64,000 nt of DNA from Serratia fonticola (GCF_001006005.1 NZ_CP011254.1:1054001-1118000), one strand, 5' to 3'; positions 1 through 9,157 are shown, counted from the first letter of the stretch. The notes: generated by a model from the letters alone, not told the origin. Made by a program: numbers and translations.

Positions 1-888
1 CAGTACCGTGGTGCCGCCGTTAGCAATCACATAATCCGAGAAGCAGCCCAATAACGGGTTGGCCGTGATCCCCGATAAACCGTCCGATCCCCCGCATTCC
101 AGGCCAAACTTCAGCTCGCTGAGCTTGCCCGGCTGGCGGCGATCGTCGCGCATAATCTGGTATAGCGCATGCAAATGTGCCAATCCGTCGGCAACTTCAT
201 CATCCTGTTGCTGGCAGACCATAAAGCGCACGCGCTGCTCATCATATTCACCCAGCGTAGTGCGGAAGGCATCCACCTGGTTGTTCTCACAGCCTAGGCC
301 AATCACCAGAACCGCACCCGCATTGGGGTGACGCACCATATTTTGCAGCATGGTGCGGGTATTCTCATGATCCTGTCCGAGCTGTGAGCAGCCGAAGGGG
401 TGGCTGAACAGATGCACGCCGTCGATCCCCTCTGCTTCTCCGGTTTCCTTCAAAAAACGTTGCAGGATCTGACGGGCGATGCCGTTCACACAGCCCACGG
501 TCGGGATGATCCACAGTTCGTTGCGGATCCCTACCTCACCTTTGCTGCGGCGGTAAATCTGTACCTCACGATCTGCCGCCTGCGCCGGTAAGGTCTGGAA
601 CTCCGGTTGATACTGATAGCTGTCGAGATCGCTCAGGTTGGTTTTGGCATTTTGCGAATGAATATGTTCGCCCGCAGCGATGGCCACCAGCGCATGGCCG
701 ATCGGCAAGCCGTACTTGACGATCATCTCACCGGCAGCGATCGGTTCAAGTGCAAACTTGTGCCCCCGAGCAACGTCCTGCGCCAGTGCGATCGCCTGCC
801 CTTCCCAGACAGGCTGGTCACCAGCCGCCAAATCACACAGTGCGACCGCCACATTATCTTTTGCATGGATCTTTATGATGCTTTGCAT
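1..888 (-). CDS. uxaA: Altronate dehydratase, 5' part only (C-terminus beyond left edge)
   Basis: UxaA removes water from D-altronate to give 2-keto-3-deoxygluconate in galacturonate breakdown, in the cytoplasm. The visible frame encodes the first 296 residues of a protein that is about 495 residues in E. coli. It begins MQSIIKIHAKDNVAVAL, the usual start of the N-terminal SAF domain, and continues into the dehydratase core without a stop. The ATG on the minus strand is at 888, 20 bp downstream of the uxaC stop, so the two form a uxaCA operon as in E. coli. The C-terminal part lies beyond position 1; the gene is cut by the window, not broken. Confidence 0.93.
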   Translation of the reverse strand, partial: MQSIIKIHAKDNVAVALCDLAAGDQPVWEGQAIALAQDVARGHKFALEPIAAGEMIVKYGLPIGHALVAIAAGEHIHSQNAKTNLSDLDSYQYQPEFQTLPAQAADREVQIYRRSKGEVGIRNELWIIPTVGCVNGIARQILQRFLKETGEAEGIDGVHLFSHPFGCSQLGQDHENTRTMLQNMVRHPNAGAVLVIGLGCENNQVDAFRTTLGEYDEQRVRFMVCQQQDDEVADGLAHLHALYQIMRDDRRQPGKLSELKFGLECGGSDGLSGITANPLLGCFSDYVIANGGTTVL

Positions 889-908
889 AAACCAACCTCG
901 AGCTAGAA

Positions 909-2321
909 CTACGCTAATTCGATAGCGAAATAGTGTTTGGCATTGTCGAAGCAGATGTTTTTCACCATCTCACCCAGCAACGCAATGTCCGCCGGTGCTT
1001 CGCCATCTTCCACCCAGCGGCCAATCATCTGGCACAGGATGCGGCGGAAGTATTCGTGACGCGTGTAGGAAAGGAAGCTGCGGCTGTCGGTCAGCATGCC
1101 CACAAAGCGGCTAAGTAGCCCAAGCTGTGCCAACTGCGTCATCTGGCGCTGCATACCGTCTTTCTGATCGTTAAACCACCAGCCTGAACCAAACTGGATC
1201 TTGCCCGGCGTACCTTCACCCTGGAAGTTGCCGACCATGGTGCCGATCACTTCGTTATCCCGTGGGTTCAGGCAGTAAAGAATGGTCTTCGGCAACGCCC
1301 CCTGCTTGGCTTGAGCATCCAGCAGGCGGGACAGTGATTCGGCTACCGGCTGATCGTTAATGGAATCGAAGCCAATGTCCGGGCCGATAGTCTTGAACAT
1401 CCGGCTATTGTTATTACGCAGCGCGCCGATGTGGTATTGCTGCACCCATTCGCGGCGCTGATATTCAGCAGCCAAGAACAGCAGGACGGCGGTCTTGAAC
1501 TGGGCAATCTGCTGCTGCGTTGGCAGCTCTCCGCTGAGGCGCTGAGCCAGGATCTTGTCTAACGTGGCCTCATCGGCCTCTCCGTACATCACCACGTCTA
1601 ACGCGTGATCGGAAACCTTACAACCGTGAGCGGCAAAGTGATCCAGACGTTTTTTCAGCGCATCGCACAAATCGCTGAAGCGGCTGATAGACGTGTCTGC
1701 GGCGGCTTCCAGCTGTTGCATATAGTCATTAAACCCAGCGGCTTCAATATTGAAGGCCTTGTCTGGGCGCCAGCTTGGCAATACTTTGATATCGAAGCTG
1801 CTGTCATCAGCGATGGCTTGATGGTGGCGCAGATCGTCGATCGGATCGTCGGTGGTGCCCACCATTTTGACCTTCATCTGTTTCATGATGCCGCGAGCGC
1901 TGAAAGCCTCCTGCGACAGCAGTTCATTGCCGCGCTGCCAGATTTCATCTGCGGTAGTCGGGGAGAGCAGCTTGCCGGTGATGCCAAACGGACGGCGCAA
2001 TTCCAGGTGCGTCCAGTGATACAGGGGGTTGCCAATGGTATGCGGCACCGTTGCCGCCCAAGCATCAAATTTTTCCCGGTCAGAGGCATCGCCGGTACAC
2101 AGGCGTTCAGCCACGCCGTTGGTGCGCATCGCGCGCCACTTATAGTGATCGCCCTTCAACCAGATATCGTACATGTTCTTAAAACGAGTGTTTTCGGCAA
2201 TCTGTTGCGGTGGCAGATGGCAGTGATAGTCGAAAATAGGCTGATCCGCTGCATAGTCGTGATACAGGCGGCGGGCAAATTCACTGTCTAACAAGAAATC
2301 ATCGCTCAAAAACGTGGCCAT
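909..2321 (-). CDS. uxaC: Uronate isomerase (glucuronate/galacturonate isomerase)
   Basis: UxaC interconverts D-glucuronate and D-fructuronate, and D-galacturonate and D-tagaturonate, the first intracellular step of hexuronate use. The product is 470 residues, the same as E. coli UxaC. An HxH metal-binding motif of the amidohydrolase fold is visible at residues 33-35 (DYHCHLPP). It is the promoter-proximal gene of a uxaCA operon and is divergent from exuT across a 396-bp control region with candidate CRP and ExuR sites. Identification is confident from length, motif and the uxaC-exuT-exuR context. Confidence 0.96.
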   Translation of the reverse strand: MATFLSDDFLLDSEFARRLYHDYAADQPIFDYHCHLPPQQIAENTRFKNMYDIWLKGDHYKWRAMRTNGVAERLCTGDASDREKFDAWAATVPHTIGNPLYHWTHLELRRPFGITGKLLSPTTADEIWQRGNELLSQEAFSARGIMKQMKVKMVGTTDDPIDDLRHHQAIADDSSFDIKVLPSWRPDKAFNIEAAGFNDYMQQLEAAADTSISRFSDLCDALKKRLDHFAAHGCKVSDHALDVVMYGEADEATLDKILAQRLSGELPTQQQIAQFKTAVLLFLAAEYQRREWVQQYHIGALRNNNSRMFKTIGPDIGFDSINDQPVAESLSRLLDAQAKQGALPKTILYCLNPRDNEVIGTMVGNFQGEGTPGKIQFGSGWWFNDQKDGMQRQMTQLAQLGLLSRFVGMLTDSRSFLSYTRHEYFRRILCQMIGRWVEDGEAPADIALLGEMVKNICFDNAKHYFAIELA

Positions 2322-2517
2322 ATGGGTTCCTCACCTTTTTCCTGGCTAGCCTTGCTGTCAACTTTTGGAAAGTTATCACACCAATTCATCGTAGAGTCTA
2401 GCTAAATTTCACCTTGGTTAACCCATCATTACGGCTTCCAAGCGCCTATCCAGACGACTCCCATTAAACCAATGCCTTATGATGACCAGCATTATCACTT
2501 AAAAAAATAATGGTTTT

Positions 2518-2533
2518 TGTGATATCACTCAAC
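2518..2533. promoter_or_regulatory. Candidate CRP-binding site upstream of exuT/uxaC
   Basis: TGTGA-N6-TCAAC matches 8 of 10 conserved positions of the CRP consensus TGTGA-N6-TCACA. Hexuronate genes are known to be catabolite-activated in E. coli, and the site lies centrally between the divergent uxaC and exuT genes. This is a pattern match only. Confidence 0.4.
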
Positions 2534-2538
2534 TTTTA

Positions 2539-2555
2539 AATCTGTATGACAAGTT
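2539..2555. promoter_or_regulatory. Candidate ExuR (GntR/FadR-type) operator upstream of exuT/uxaC
   Basis: AATCTGT-ATG-ACAAGTT is an imperfect palindrome. Its core CTGTATGACAA fits the FadR-subfamily operator form TNGT-N3-ACNA with one mismatch. A similar core, TGGTATAACAG, lies upstream of exuR at 4084-4094. ExuR is encoded nearby and is known to repress uxaCA and exuT in E. coli. Assignment to ExuR is inference. Confidence 0.42.
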
Positions 2556-2717
2556 ATCTTCTCGCCACCCTGCTACTGGTTTATAACCACGGTTCAATGG
2601 CAACGCGCAGGACGGCGTCGGTAAGCGGAATACCGGCAACCAGATGAAAAGGAATCACCACCATGACCGCCACAGGCTTGCCGGTGGCCGAAATTTTTAG
2701 ACTGGGAGAGATTTGGG

Positions 2718-4016
2718 ATGCGTAAAATTAAAGGCTTACGCTGGTATATGATCGGCCTGGTGACTATCGGCACCGTGCTCGGTTATCTGACCCGCAATGC
2801 GATGTCCGTCGCAGCCCCCTCGCTGGAAGGTTCACTGGGGATCACGACCCAACAGTATTCCTATATTGTTGCCGCCTATTCAGCCTGCTATACCCTGATG
2901 CAGCCCGTTGCAGGCTATATCCTCGACGTGCTTGGCACTAAAATCGGCTATGCGATGTTTGCCATCCTGTGGGCCATCTTCTGTATGGGCACCGCGCTGG
3001 CCAACAGCTGGGTCGGTCTGGCTATGGCCCGTGGTGCGGTCGGTATGGCCGAAGCGGCGATGATCCCTGCCGGGTTGAAAGCCAGTAGCGAATGGTTCCC
3101 GGCCAAAGAGCGCTCCATCGCGGTGGGTTACTTTAACGTCGGATCCTCGGTGGGCGCGATGCTCGCTCCCCCTTTGGTGGTCTGGGCGATTGTGGCCCAC
3201 AGCTGGGAAATGGCGTTTATCATTACCGGTGTCCTGAGCCTGATCTGGGCCATCTGCTGGCTGATCTTCTATAAGCACCCGAAAGACCAGAAGAAACTCA
3301 GTTCCGAAGAACGCAGCTACATTCTGGATGGTCAGGAAGCGCACCACCAGACCAGCAATGCCAAGAAGATGTCCGCCTGGCAGATCCTGCGTAACCGCCA
3401 GTTCTGGGGCATCGCGCTGCCGCGTTTCCTGGCAGAACCCGCCTGGGGGACCTTCAACGCCTGGATCCCGCTATTCATGTTCAAGGCTTACGGCTTCAAC
3501 CTGAAAGAAATTGCCATGTTCGCCTGGATGCCGATGCTGTTCGCCGATTTCGGCTGCATCCTGGGTGGCTATCTGCCGCCATTCTTCCAAAAACATTTTG
3601 GCGTCAACCTGATCGTCTCACGCAAACTGGTGGTCACCCTGGGCGCCGTGTTGATGATTGGCCCAGGCATGATCGGCTTGTTCACCAGCCCTTATGTCGC
3701 CATTGCCTTACTGTGCATCGGGGGCTTTGCCCACCAGGCACTGTCCGGTGCGCTGATCACCCTGTCGTCGGACGTCTTTGGCCGCAACGAAGTCGCTACC
3801 GCCAACGGGCTGACAGGTATGGCTGCATGGACGGCGAGCACCATGTTCGCTCTGGTGGTCGGCGCATTGGCTGACACCATGGGCTTCAGCCCGCTGTTCG
3901 CCGCCCTGTCGGTGTTCGATATCCTGGCCGCCATCGTGATCTGGACCGTGCTGCAAAACAAGCCGGTTTCCGAACTGGAACAGGAACGATTACAAACGGT
4001 AGATGCCAGCAGCTAA
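2718..4016 (+). CDS. exuT: Hexuronate transporter, MFS family
   Basis: ExuT is an inner-membrane proton symporter importing galacturonate and glucuronate. The 432-residue product has the major facilitator layout of about twelve hydrophobic segments. It carries stretches typical of ExuT such as [12 protein letters not shown] near residue 25, [19 protein letters not shown] in the first half and [13 protein letters not shown] in the second. The ATG at 2718 is preceded by GGGAGAG at 2704-2710. A strong terminator follows the stop (4027-4049), so exuR is transcribed separately. A 20-codon ORF at 2663-2725 overlaps this start. Confidence 0.96.
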   Translation: MRKIKGLRWYMIGLVTIGTVLGYLTRNAMSVAAPSLEGSLGITTQQYSYIVAAYSACYTLMQPVAGYILDVLGTKIGYAMFAILWAIFCMGTALANSWVGLAMARGAVGMAEAAMIPAGLKASSEWFPAKERSIAVGYFNVGSSVGAMLAPPLVVWAIVAHSWEMAFIITGVLSLIWAICWLIFYKHPKDQKKLSSEERSYILDGQEAHHQTSNAKKMSAWQILRNRQFWGIALPRFLAEPAWGTFNAWIPLFMFKAYGFNLKEIAMFAWMPMLFADFGCILGGYLPPFFQKHFGVNLIVSRKLVVTLGAVLMIGPGMIGLFTSPYVAIALLCIGGFAHQALSGALITLSSDVFGRNEVATANGLTGMAAWTASTMFALVVGALADTMGFSPLFAALSVFDILAAIVIWTVLQNKPVSELEQERLQTVDASS

Positions 4017-4026
4017 CCCCCCACAG

Positions 4027-4049
4027 CCCGGCCTTTGTGCCGGGTTTTT
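4027..4049 (+). terminator. Rho-independent terminator of exuT
   Basis: The stem CCCGGC / GCCGGG with a 6-nt loop (CTTTGT) is followed directly by five T residues, 11 bp after the exuT stop. This is a textbook intrinsic terminator. Confidence 0.85.
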
Positions 4050-4083
4050 CGTATCTGACTCGCTAGCAGCTACAACGGATAAG

Positions 4084-4094
4084 TGGTATAACAG
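4084..4094. promoter_or_regulatory. Candidate ExuR operator upstream of exuR
   Basis: TGGTATAACAG matches the FadR-subfamily operator form TNGT-N3-ACNA with one mismatch. It resembles the site between uxaC and exuT (shared GTAT-N-ACA core). It lies 40 bp before the exuR start, consistent with autoregulation. The GGTATAAC within it could also be read as a -10 box, so the assignment is tentative. Confidence 0.35.
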
Positions 4095-4134
4095 GTCCTA
4101 TGGCATCACGCCCTTCTACCACCGAGTATTCACT

Positions 4135-4911
4135 ATGGAATTCACTGAAACCAGACGCCTTTATCAGCAATTGGCCGCCGAGCTAAAACGGCGCATTGAG
4201 GGCGGGGTCTACCCGGTCGGTGAGAAACTGCCAGCCGAGCGTTATATCGCAGAAGAGATGAACGTTAGCCGCACCGTGGTGCGTGAGGCGATCATCATGC
4301 TGGAGGTGGAAGGTTACGTCGAAGTGCGCAAAGGCTCGGGCATCCATGTGATCTCCAACCAGCAGAAGCACCTGGTGGTTCCGGGCGAAAGCCTCGAATT
4401 CGCTACCTCTGGGCCTTTTGAACTGCTACAGGCACGCCAGTTGATCGAAAGTAACATCGCCGAGTTTGCCGCCACCCAGGTGACCAAGCAGGATATCGTC
4501 CAACTGATGGAGATCCAGGAGCAGGCGCGCAAAGAGGATCGCTTCCGCGATTCGCAATGGGATCTCAAATTCCACGTTCAGGTCGCACTGGCGACCCAGA
4601 ATACCGCCATGGCCACCATAGTGGAAAAAATGTGGGCTCAGCGTGTCAGCAACCCTTACTGGATCAAACTGCACGAACATATCGATGAGCGCTCCATTGC
4701 CAGCTGGTGCGACGATCACGATGAGATCCTTAAAGCGCTGATACGTAAAGATCCTCACGGTGCCAAACTGGCCATGTGGCAACATCTGGAAAACACCAAG
4801 CAGATGCTGTTCAATGCCACCACCGACGATTTCGAATACAACGCCGATCGCTACCTGTTTGCCGAGAATCCGGTGATCCATTTGGATAACATGGCCACCA
4901 CCACCAAATAG
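4135..4911 (+). CDS. exuR: Hexuronate-responsive GntR-family repressor
   Basis: ExuR represses the hexuronate genes until galacturonate or glucuronate is present. From the ATG at 4135 the protein is 258 residues, the E. coli length. The frame is open from 4003, but that extra leader overlaps the exuT terminator and is not expected to be coding. A GntR winged helix-turn-helix occupies about residues 8-75 ([19 protein letters not shown]). An FCD ligand-binding domain follows from about residue 95 to 235. It sits directly downstream of exuT in the same orientation but after a terminator, with a possible own operator. Confidence 0.95.
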   Translation: MEFTETRRLYQQLAAELKRRIEGGVYPVGEKLPAERYIAEEMNVSRTVVREAIIMLEVEGYVEVRKGSGIHVISNQQKHLVVPGESLEFATSGPFELLQARQLIESNIAEFAATQVTKQDIVQLMEIQEQARKEDRFRDSQWDLKFHVQVALATQNTAMATIVEKMWAQRVSNPYWIKLHEHIDERSIASWCDDHDEILKALIRKDPHGAKLAMWQHLENTKQMLFNATTDDFEYNADRYLFAENPVIHLDNMATTTK

Positions 4912-5098
4912 GGTTTTGGCGTCAAGAAATCGCACCGAATGTCAGGTATTGTAAAAACGGCTGAATCGATCCCGGTACAGCCGCCCACTGCGCGATATTT
5001 CCCCAGCGACCACGTAGATTTCCCTGTTGCCAATCGTGCTATTTTGGTAGAGTTAGCCCACTTTTTTATCGACTGACTTTGGGGTGGAACGCGAATAC

Positions 5099-5548
5099 AT
5101 GCGCTGGTTGTTTGCCATGCTTATTGCTCTTTCCTGCTGGGCCGGTTCGGTCTCCGGCCCAAAGCTCTATGCAGCACAAACCGCAGCCTTAGCCTCCGCG
5201 TTAAGTGCTCAGGCATTATTTGATGAGCATGTGGTTTCCCCCTACGATCAGGATTACCGTCCGCACAGTGAACTCCGCCGCAAGCCCCTCAGCAAACTAC
5301 TGCTGTCTTTGCCCCGGATGCATTCCTACCCCAGCTCGTTGCAGGCCCCGACCCAGTCGGTTCCGACCTATACTTTAGCAACAGATCTGGGCTACCGCCT
5401 GAGGCCTCAGCGGCAGGCAGATAACCCAGCCCCTAACCGGTTGCGGCAGGTCAATTGGACGCTGAACTTCCCGCAGCAGCAAAGCAGGCTCGGGGGTTGG
5501 AAAGAAAGCAACATACTTTACCGTGGCTCGCTAACGTATCACTCATGA
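5099..5548 (+). CDS. Small exported protein of unknown function
   Basis: I do not recognise this protein. It starts with a clear signal peptide or anchor (MRWLFAMLIALSCWAGS). A mostly polar, proline- and glutamine-rich region of about 125 residues with no recognised domain follows; total 149 residues. I chose the ATG at 5099 because GGGGTGGA (5081-5088) sits upstream of it. A GTG at 5084 in the same frame would add five residues but has no ribosome site. It lies alone between exuR and yqjA, with codon use like its neighbours. Whether it is expressed is uncertain. Confidence 0.6.
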   Translation: MRWLFAMLIALSCWAGSVSGPKLYAAQTAALASALSAQALFDEHVVSPYDQDYRPHSELRRKPLSKLLLSLPRMHSYPSSLQAPTQSVPTYTLATDLGYRLRPQRQADNPAPNRLRQVNWTLNFPQQQSRLGGWKESNILYRGSLTYHS

Positions 5549-5680
5549 TCCGGTGTCGCCCCAAAAGAACCAAAGAATAAAGCAACACCGTTCATCATCT
5601 TCAGCAGCCAGGGCCCTCCGCGAGCTTACCGCCCCCCAGCCGCTGAACGAAAATAACAATGACGTTTTTAGGAACACCGG

Positions 5681-6355
5681 ATGGATATCATTAAGCAACT
5701 GTTGGATGCCTTATGGCAGCAAGACTTTGAAACGCTGGCCAACCCCTCGTTGGTCTGGACGCTGTACGTCTTGCTGTTTATGATTTTATTTCTGGAAAAT
5801 GGCCTGCTGCCCGCTGCCTTCCTGCCGGGTGATAGCCTGCTGATCCTGGTCGGCGTCCTGGTCGCCAAAGGCACCATGAATTTCCCGGTGACCATTCTTA
5901 TCCTGACCACCGCAGCCAGCCTGGGGTGCTGGGTTAGCTACATACAAGGCCGATGGCTAGGCAATACGCCTACGGTACAGGGTTGGCTAGCTCATCTACC
6001 GGCCCATTATCATCAGCGTGCCCACCAGTTGTTCCACCGCCATGGCCTGTCGGCCCTGCTGGTTGGCCGTTTCCTGGCTTTCGTCCGTACGCTGTTGCCT
6101 ACCATTGCCGGGTTGTCCGGTTTGAGCAACGCACGCTTCCAGTTCTTTAACTGGATGAGTGGCCTGCTGTGGGTTCTGATCCTGGTATCGGTCGGTTTTG
6201 CCCTCGGGAAAACCCCGATGTTCCGCAAGTATGAAGACCAGTTGATGTTCGGCCTGATGATGCTGCCACTGGTGCTACTGGTCGCCGGGCTGGTCGGTTC
6301 GCTAGTGGTACTGTGGCGCAAAAAGCGCGCCGACCGTGCAGGCAAAGACGCGTGA
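5681..6355 (+). CDS. yqjA: DedA-family inner-membrane protein YqjA
   Basis: YqjA is a DedA-family membrane protein, proton-coupled in E. coli and needed for osmotic, alkaline and drug tolerance together with its paralogue YghB. The product is 224 residues against about 220 in E. coli. DedA landmarks are visible: [21 protein letters not shown] near residues 35-55, [20 protein letters not shown] near residue 125 (with the conserved GRF..F.RT), and hydrophobic segments to the C-terminus. Its stop overlaps the mzrA start, so the two are translationally coupled, as in E. coli where CpxR controls them. Confidence 0.93.
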   Translation: MDIIKQLLDALWQQDFETLANPSLVWTLYVLLFMILFLENGLLPAAFLPGDSLLILVGVLVAKGTMNFPVTILILTTAASLGCWVSYIQGRWLGNTPTVQGWLAHLPAHYHQRAHQLFHRHGLSALLVGRFLAFVRTLLPTIAGLSGLSNARFQFFNWMSGLLWVLILVSVGFALGKTPMFRKYEDQLMFGLMMLPLVLLVAGLVGSLVVLWRKKRADRAGKDA

Positions 6356-6726
6356 AAGCCAAACGCCCACGCTGGCAATACGCGCTGATGCTTTTATTGC
6401 CATTGCTGGCATTGGCCGCCGTGCTGGCGCCATACATTTTACGTACGGAAAACGAACTGCGTATTCACGTGGTTCAGCAGGGCTTATCGTTGCCAGATGG
6501 TTTTTACGTCTATCAGCGCCTGGATGAACGCGGTATTCGCATCAAAAGCATTACGCCGGAGGGCGATGGCCTGGTGATCCGCCTGGATTCCCCTGAACAG
6601 CAACTGCTGGCCCGTGAAGCCCTGGAAAACATCCTGCCCCCCGGTTATACCATTGCCCTGAACGAGTCTCCTATCCCCAGCCGCTGGGTGCGTAAATTTG
6701 CACGTGCACCACTTAATCTGGGATAA
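6352..6726 (+). CDS. mzrA: EnvZ/OmpR modulator MzrA (YqjB)
   Basis: MzrA is a small inner-membrane protein that binds the sensor kinase EnvZ and links the Cpx and EnvZ/OmpR envelope responses. From the GTG at 6352 (overlapping the yqjA TGA by 4 nt) it is 124 residues, close to 127 in E. coli. One N-terminal membrane segment (about residues 9-29) is followed by a periplasmic domain. The open frame begins earlier at 6313, but the GTG fits both the coupling and the family length. An 11-bp perfect inverted repeat follows the stop. Confidence 0.9.
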   Translation: MKAKRPRWQYALMLLLPLLALAAVLAPYILRTENELRIHVVQQGLSLPDGFYVYQRLDERGIRIKSITPEGDGLVIRLDSPEQQLLAREALENILPPGYTIALNESPIPSRWVRKFARAPLNLG

Positions 6727-6751
6727 TCCCTTTCTCATTTAAGGGATTATC
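6722..6751 (+). terminator. Perfect 11-bp inverted repeat after mzrA
   Basis: GATAATCCCTT and AAGGGATTATC pair perfectly across an 8-nt loop, overlapping the mzrA stop codon. There is no long T-run after it on either strand, so it is either a weak terminator or an mRNA 3'-end stabilising stem. Confidence 0.55.
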
Positions 6752-6777
6752 TTGGCTGTCGTTACATCCGGCTAATC

Positions 6778-6802
6778 GGGCGCAGCATGCAGCGCCCCTA
6801 CA
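6778..6802. repeat. Short palindromic intergenic repeat (copy 1)
   Basis: GGGCGC and GCGCCC flank a GCATGC core, then CTACA follows. The 21-bp stretch 6782-6802 recurs with one mismatch at 51539-51559. Both copies are intergenic. Confidence 0.6.
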
Positions 6803-6939
6803 TTTGGGGTTCTACGCAATTTGTGACTATGCTGATTGTCTGCATGGGTCAGCCGCGTAGGCCACCTGTCGCACTGCCCCTTGGGCAGCAGGAAACCGGG
6901 AGCAACCTTGTTATCTCCCAGCATTAAGGAATTGAAATC

Positions 6940-7311
6940 ATGAAATTACGCCACACATTGTTACTGGCCATCCCCCTGTTCACTTTTTCTGCGCTTTCAC
7001 AGGCAGCGGTCGAGACTTGTGCCAGCAAAGCCCAGGAGATCCAGACCCAGATCGATTATGCCACTAAGCACGGCAACAGCCACCGCGTGGCAGGCCTGCA
7101 GAAAGCCCTGAGCGAAGTACAGACCCACTGCACCGAGGCCGGTTTACAAGCCGATCGCCAGAAGAAGATTGCTGATAAGCAGGAGAAAGTGGCCGAGCGT
7201 GAGCAGGAGCTGAAAGAGGCTCAGGAAACCGGCAAGGCAGATAAAATCGCCAACAAACAGAGAAAGCTGGCAGAAGCCCAGGCAGAGCTGAAAGCCGCGC
7301 AGGCCGAATAA
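6940..7311 (+). CDS. yqjC: Periplasmic DUF1090 protein YqjC
   Basis: YqjC is a small periplasmic protein of unknown biochemical role (DUF1090). The 123-residue product has a signal peptide ending near residue 23 (FSALSQAA). A charged, alanine-, lysine- and glutamate-rich helical region follows, likely coiled-coil (EKVAEREQELKEAQETGK near residue 90). Two cysteines at about residues 27 and 66 could form a disulfide. The start has AAGGAATTG upstream. It begins the yqjCDEK group, though 164 bp separates it from yqjD. Confidence 0.9.
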   Translation: MKLRHTLLLAIPLFTFSALSQAAVETCASKAQEIQTQIDYATKHGNSHRVAGLQKALSEVQTHCTEAGLQADRQKKIADKQEKVAEREQELKEAQETGKADKIANKQRKLAEAQAELKAAQAE

Positions 7312-7475
7312 TTTTTTATATTAGCGGATTTATCGCTAAGAGCCCCATCTGGCGGGATTTTACCAATCAATAATGACATTGGTTAGTGATATCCACCGGG
7401 GATAAGCCCTTTGCTTAAGTGAATAAATCCGCTATGTTAAAAGTCTGTCGAAGTTAATGTTAAGGAGTTATCGAA

Positions 7476-7781
7476 ATGGCACATGATTCACATGCAGAAA
7501 ATTTACGCGCTGAACTGAAGTCCCTGGCCGATACGCTGGAAGAAGTGCTGAACTCTTCCACCGATAAACCTAAAGCTGAACTGGACAAACTGCGCTCCAA
7601 AGCAGAAGGCGCACTGAAAGAAACCCGTGCCCGTCTGAGCGATGCCAGTGACAAACTGGCCCACCAGACCAAGCAGATGGCTGGCCAGGCTGATGATTAC
7701 GTGCGTGAAAACCCGTGGACCGGTATCGGTATCGGCGCCGCGGTTGGCGTGGTGTTAGGCGTTCTGCTCGCGCGCCGCTGA
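7476..7781 (+). CDS. yqjD: Membrane-anchored ribosome-associated protein YqjD (DUF883)
   Basis: YqjD belongs to the ElaB/YgaM/YqjD family. In E. coli it binds ribosomes in stationary phase through its N-terminal part and is anchored by one C-terminal membrane segment. The 101-residue product has a helical, charged N-terminal region and a glycine-rich C-terminal segment (GIGIGAAVGVVLGVLLARR). This is the same layout. AAGGAG lies 10 nt before the ATG. The yqjE start follows 2 nt after the stop, so yqjD-yqjE-yqjK form one transcript. Confidence 0.93.
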   Translation: MAHDSHAENLRAELKSLADTLEEVLNSSTDKPKAELDKLRSKAEGALKETRARLSDASDKLAHQTKQMAGQADDYVRENPWTGIGIGAAVGVVLGVLLARR

Positions 7782-7783
7782 TT

Positions 7784-8203
7784 ATGGCAGAGCAGCCGCA
7801 AACGCGCGCTCAGGGCCCCGGTAAAGGGGTCCTGGATATCGCCCAACGGATTGTCACCATTATGGTCGGCATGGTGGAAACCCGGGTGCGTCTGGCCGTT
7901 ATCGAGCTGGAAGAGGAGAAAGCCAACCTCATCCAGTTGCTGATGATGGCGGGGCTTACCCTGCTGTTTACCGCCTTCGGCCTGATGAGCCTGTTAATCC
8001 TCATCTTCTGGGCTATCGACCCCGCTTATCGCCTGATGGCGTTGGGTACGACTACCGCCGTTCTGCTGTTCCTGGCCGTTGTGGGGCTTGTCTGGACACT
8101 GTCCAAGGCTCGCCGTTCGACACTGTTAGGGGCAACACGTCAGCAATTGGAACTCGACCGTGCTGAACTGGAGGAGAAACATGAATCGCCGCCAGTACCG
8201 TGA
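7784..8203 (+). CDS. yqjE: Inner-membrane protein YqjE
   Basis: This is a small phage-holin-like membrane protein of unknown function (YqjE family, holin superfamily III), 139 residues against 134 in E. coli. Two membrane segments are visible at about residues 50-76 and 84-106, with a charged amphipathic stretch before them and a polar C-terminus. I chose the ATG at 7784, just after the yqjD stop; the frame is open earlier only inside yqjD. It overlaps yqjK by 23 bp. Confidence 0.88.
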   Translation: MAEQPQTRAQGPGKGVLDIAQRIVTIMVGMVETRVRLAVIELEEEKANLIQLLMMAGLTLLFTAFGLMSLLILIFWAIDPAYRLMALGTTTAVLLFLAVVGLVWTLSKARRSTLLGATRQQLELDRAELEEKHESPPVP

Positions 8204-8468
8204 ACGCAGAAAAGAGCAACTCATCCGGCAGATCCAGCAACAACGTCTGGATCTGGCCGCCAACAAAAGCCAGTGGCTGCAAAAGACCGAATCCTTTGAT
8301 CGCAGCTGGCAGACCCTATATGGTCTGCGTAAGTATATGGCTATTGGCTCCAGCGTGATTGCGCTGTACGGCATCCGCCATCCAAGCAAGTTGATCCGTT
8401 GGTCACGACGGGCACTCAGCGTCTGGGGCACCGTTCGCCTGATCCGTAACGCCCTTCCTAAAAAATAA
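8181..8468 (+). CDS. yqjK: YqjK-like protein
   Basis: YqjK is a short basic protein of unknown function that always accompanies yqjD and yqjE. From the ATG at 8181 (preceded by GGAGGAG) it has 95 residues, similar to 99 in E. coli. The N-terminus is strongly basic (NRRQYRERRKEQLIRQ), followed by a weakly hydrophobic stretch near residues 50-65. It overlaps the end of yqjE, supporting co-translation. Confidence 0.85.
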   Translation: MNRRQYRERRKEQLIRQIQQQRLDLAANKSQWLQKTESFDRSWQTLYGLRKYMAIGSSVIALYGIRHPSKLIRWSRRALSVWGTVRLIRNALPKK

Positions 8469-8746
8469 CCGCGCTGCCACAGGTTCAATTATCCCGTTGG
8501 TAATCCCTCCCCTCTGCGTGGTTTCTATCCAAAAATCCAACGTAACATGCTAACGCATTGATTTAAAAATTCTTTTATCTCATGGTGAATATTCAGATTT
8601 TTTGAAAAATTACGACAGTTTTACTTGCTAACAACCCGCAGCGTTCCCGTCTAACATTCACTCCATCAACCGGACATGGTGGCTACAGACCCCCTGGCGG
8701 TACCAATGCCAAGTTTGGCAAGCAACAACACTTTTTGGAGTTAATG

Positions 8747-9142
8747 ATGAAAAAATTAGAAGATACAGGTTTGCTGGTTGCTCGTATTCTGATGCCAATC
8801 CTGTTTATCGTTGCAGGTTACGGCAAAATGGGTGATGCCTATGCCGGCACCCAACAATACATGCAGTCGATGGGCGTACCTGGCTTCTTGCTGCCACTGA
8901 CCATCCTGCTGGAGTTCGGCGGTGGCCTGGCAATCCTGTTCGGCTTCCTGACCCGTACCGTGGCACTGTTCACTGCCGGTTTCACCATCCTGACCGCGCT
9001 GCTGTTCCACACCAACTTTGCCGACGGCGTGAACCAGCTGATGTTTATGAAAAACCTGACCATTGCCGGTGGCTTCATCGTGCTGGCGGTTGCAGGCCCT
9101 GGCGGCTTCAGCATTGACCGCATTTTGAACAAAAAGTGGTAA
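8747..9142 (+). CDS. yqjF: DoxX-family inner-membrane protein YqjF
   Basis: YqjF is a DoxX/SURF4-type four-helix membrane protein; members are linked to quinone or redox homeostasis, but the reaction is not established. The 131-residue product shows four hydrophobic segments and the family pattern ARILMPILFIVAGYGKM near the N-terminus. Two ATGs occur in tandem at 8744 and 8747. I chose 8747 because GGAG (8737-8740) is 6 nt away from it but only 3 nt from the first. It precedes yqjG, with a terminator between them. Confidence 0.9.
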   Translation: MKKLEDTGLLVARILMPILFIVAGYGKMGDAYAGTQQYMQSMGVPGFLLPLTILLEFGGGLAILFGFLTRTVALFTAGFTILTALLFHTNFADGVNQLMFMKNLTIAGGFIVLAVAGPGGFSIDRILNKKW

Positions 9143-9157
9143 GCTTATAATATCGCC

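Larger units (their letters stand above)
2322..2717. promoter_or_regulatory. Divergent uxaC-exuT control region
   Basis: This 396-bp gap separates the uxaC and exuT starts and must hold promoters for both. It is AT-rich in the middle (about 2400-2560). A CRP-like site (2518-2533) and a GntR/FadR-type palindrome (2539-2555) lie side by side. The exuT-proximal 60 bp contains a short ORF and a GC-rich stem followed by a T-rich stretch (about 2669-2698). I could not place -10 and -35 boxes with confidence. Confidence 0.6.

Noticed and set aside
1605..2291. 228-codon plus-strand ORF opposite uxaC
   Set aside because: Antisense shadow of uxaC, no independent evidence.
4003..4134. Longer exuR start at 4003
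   Set aside because: It would place coding sequence over the exuT terminator; the ATG at 4135 gives the family length.
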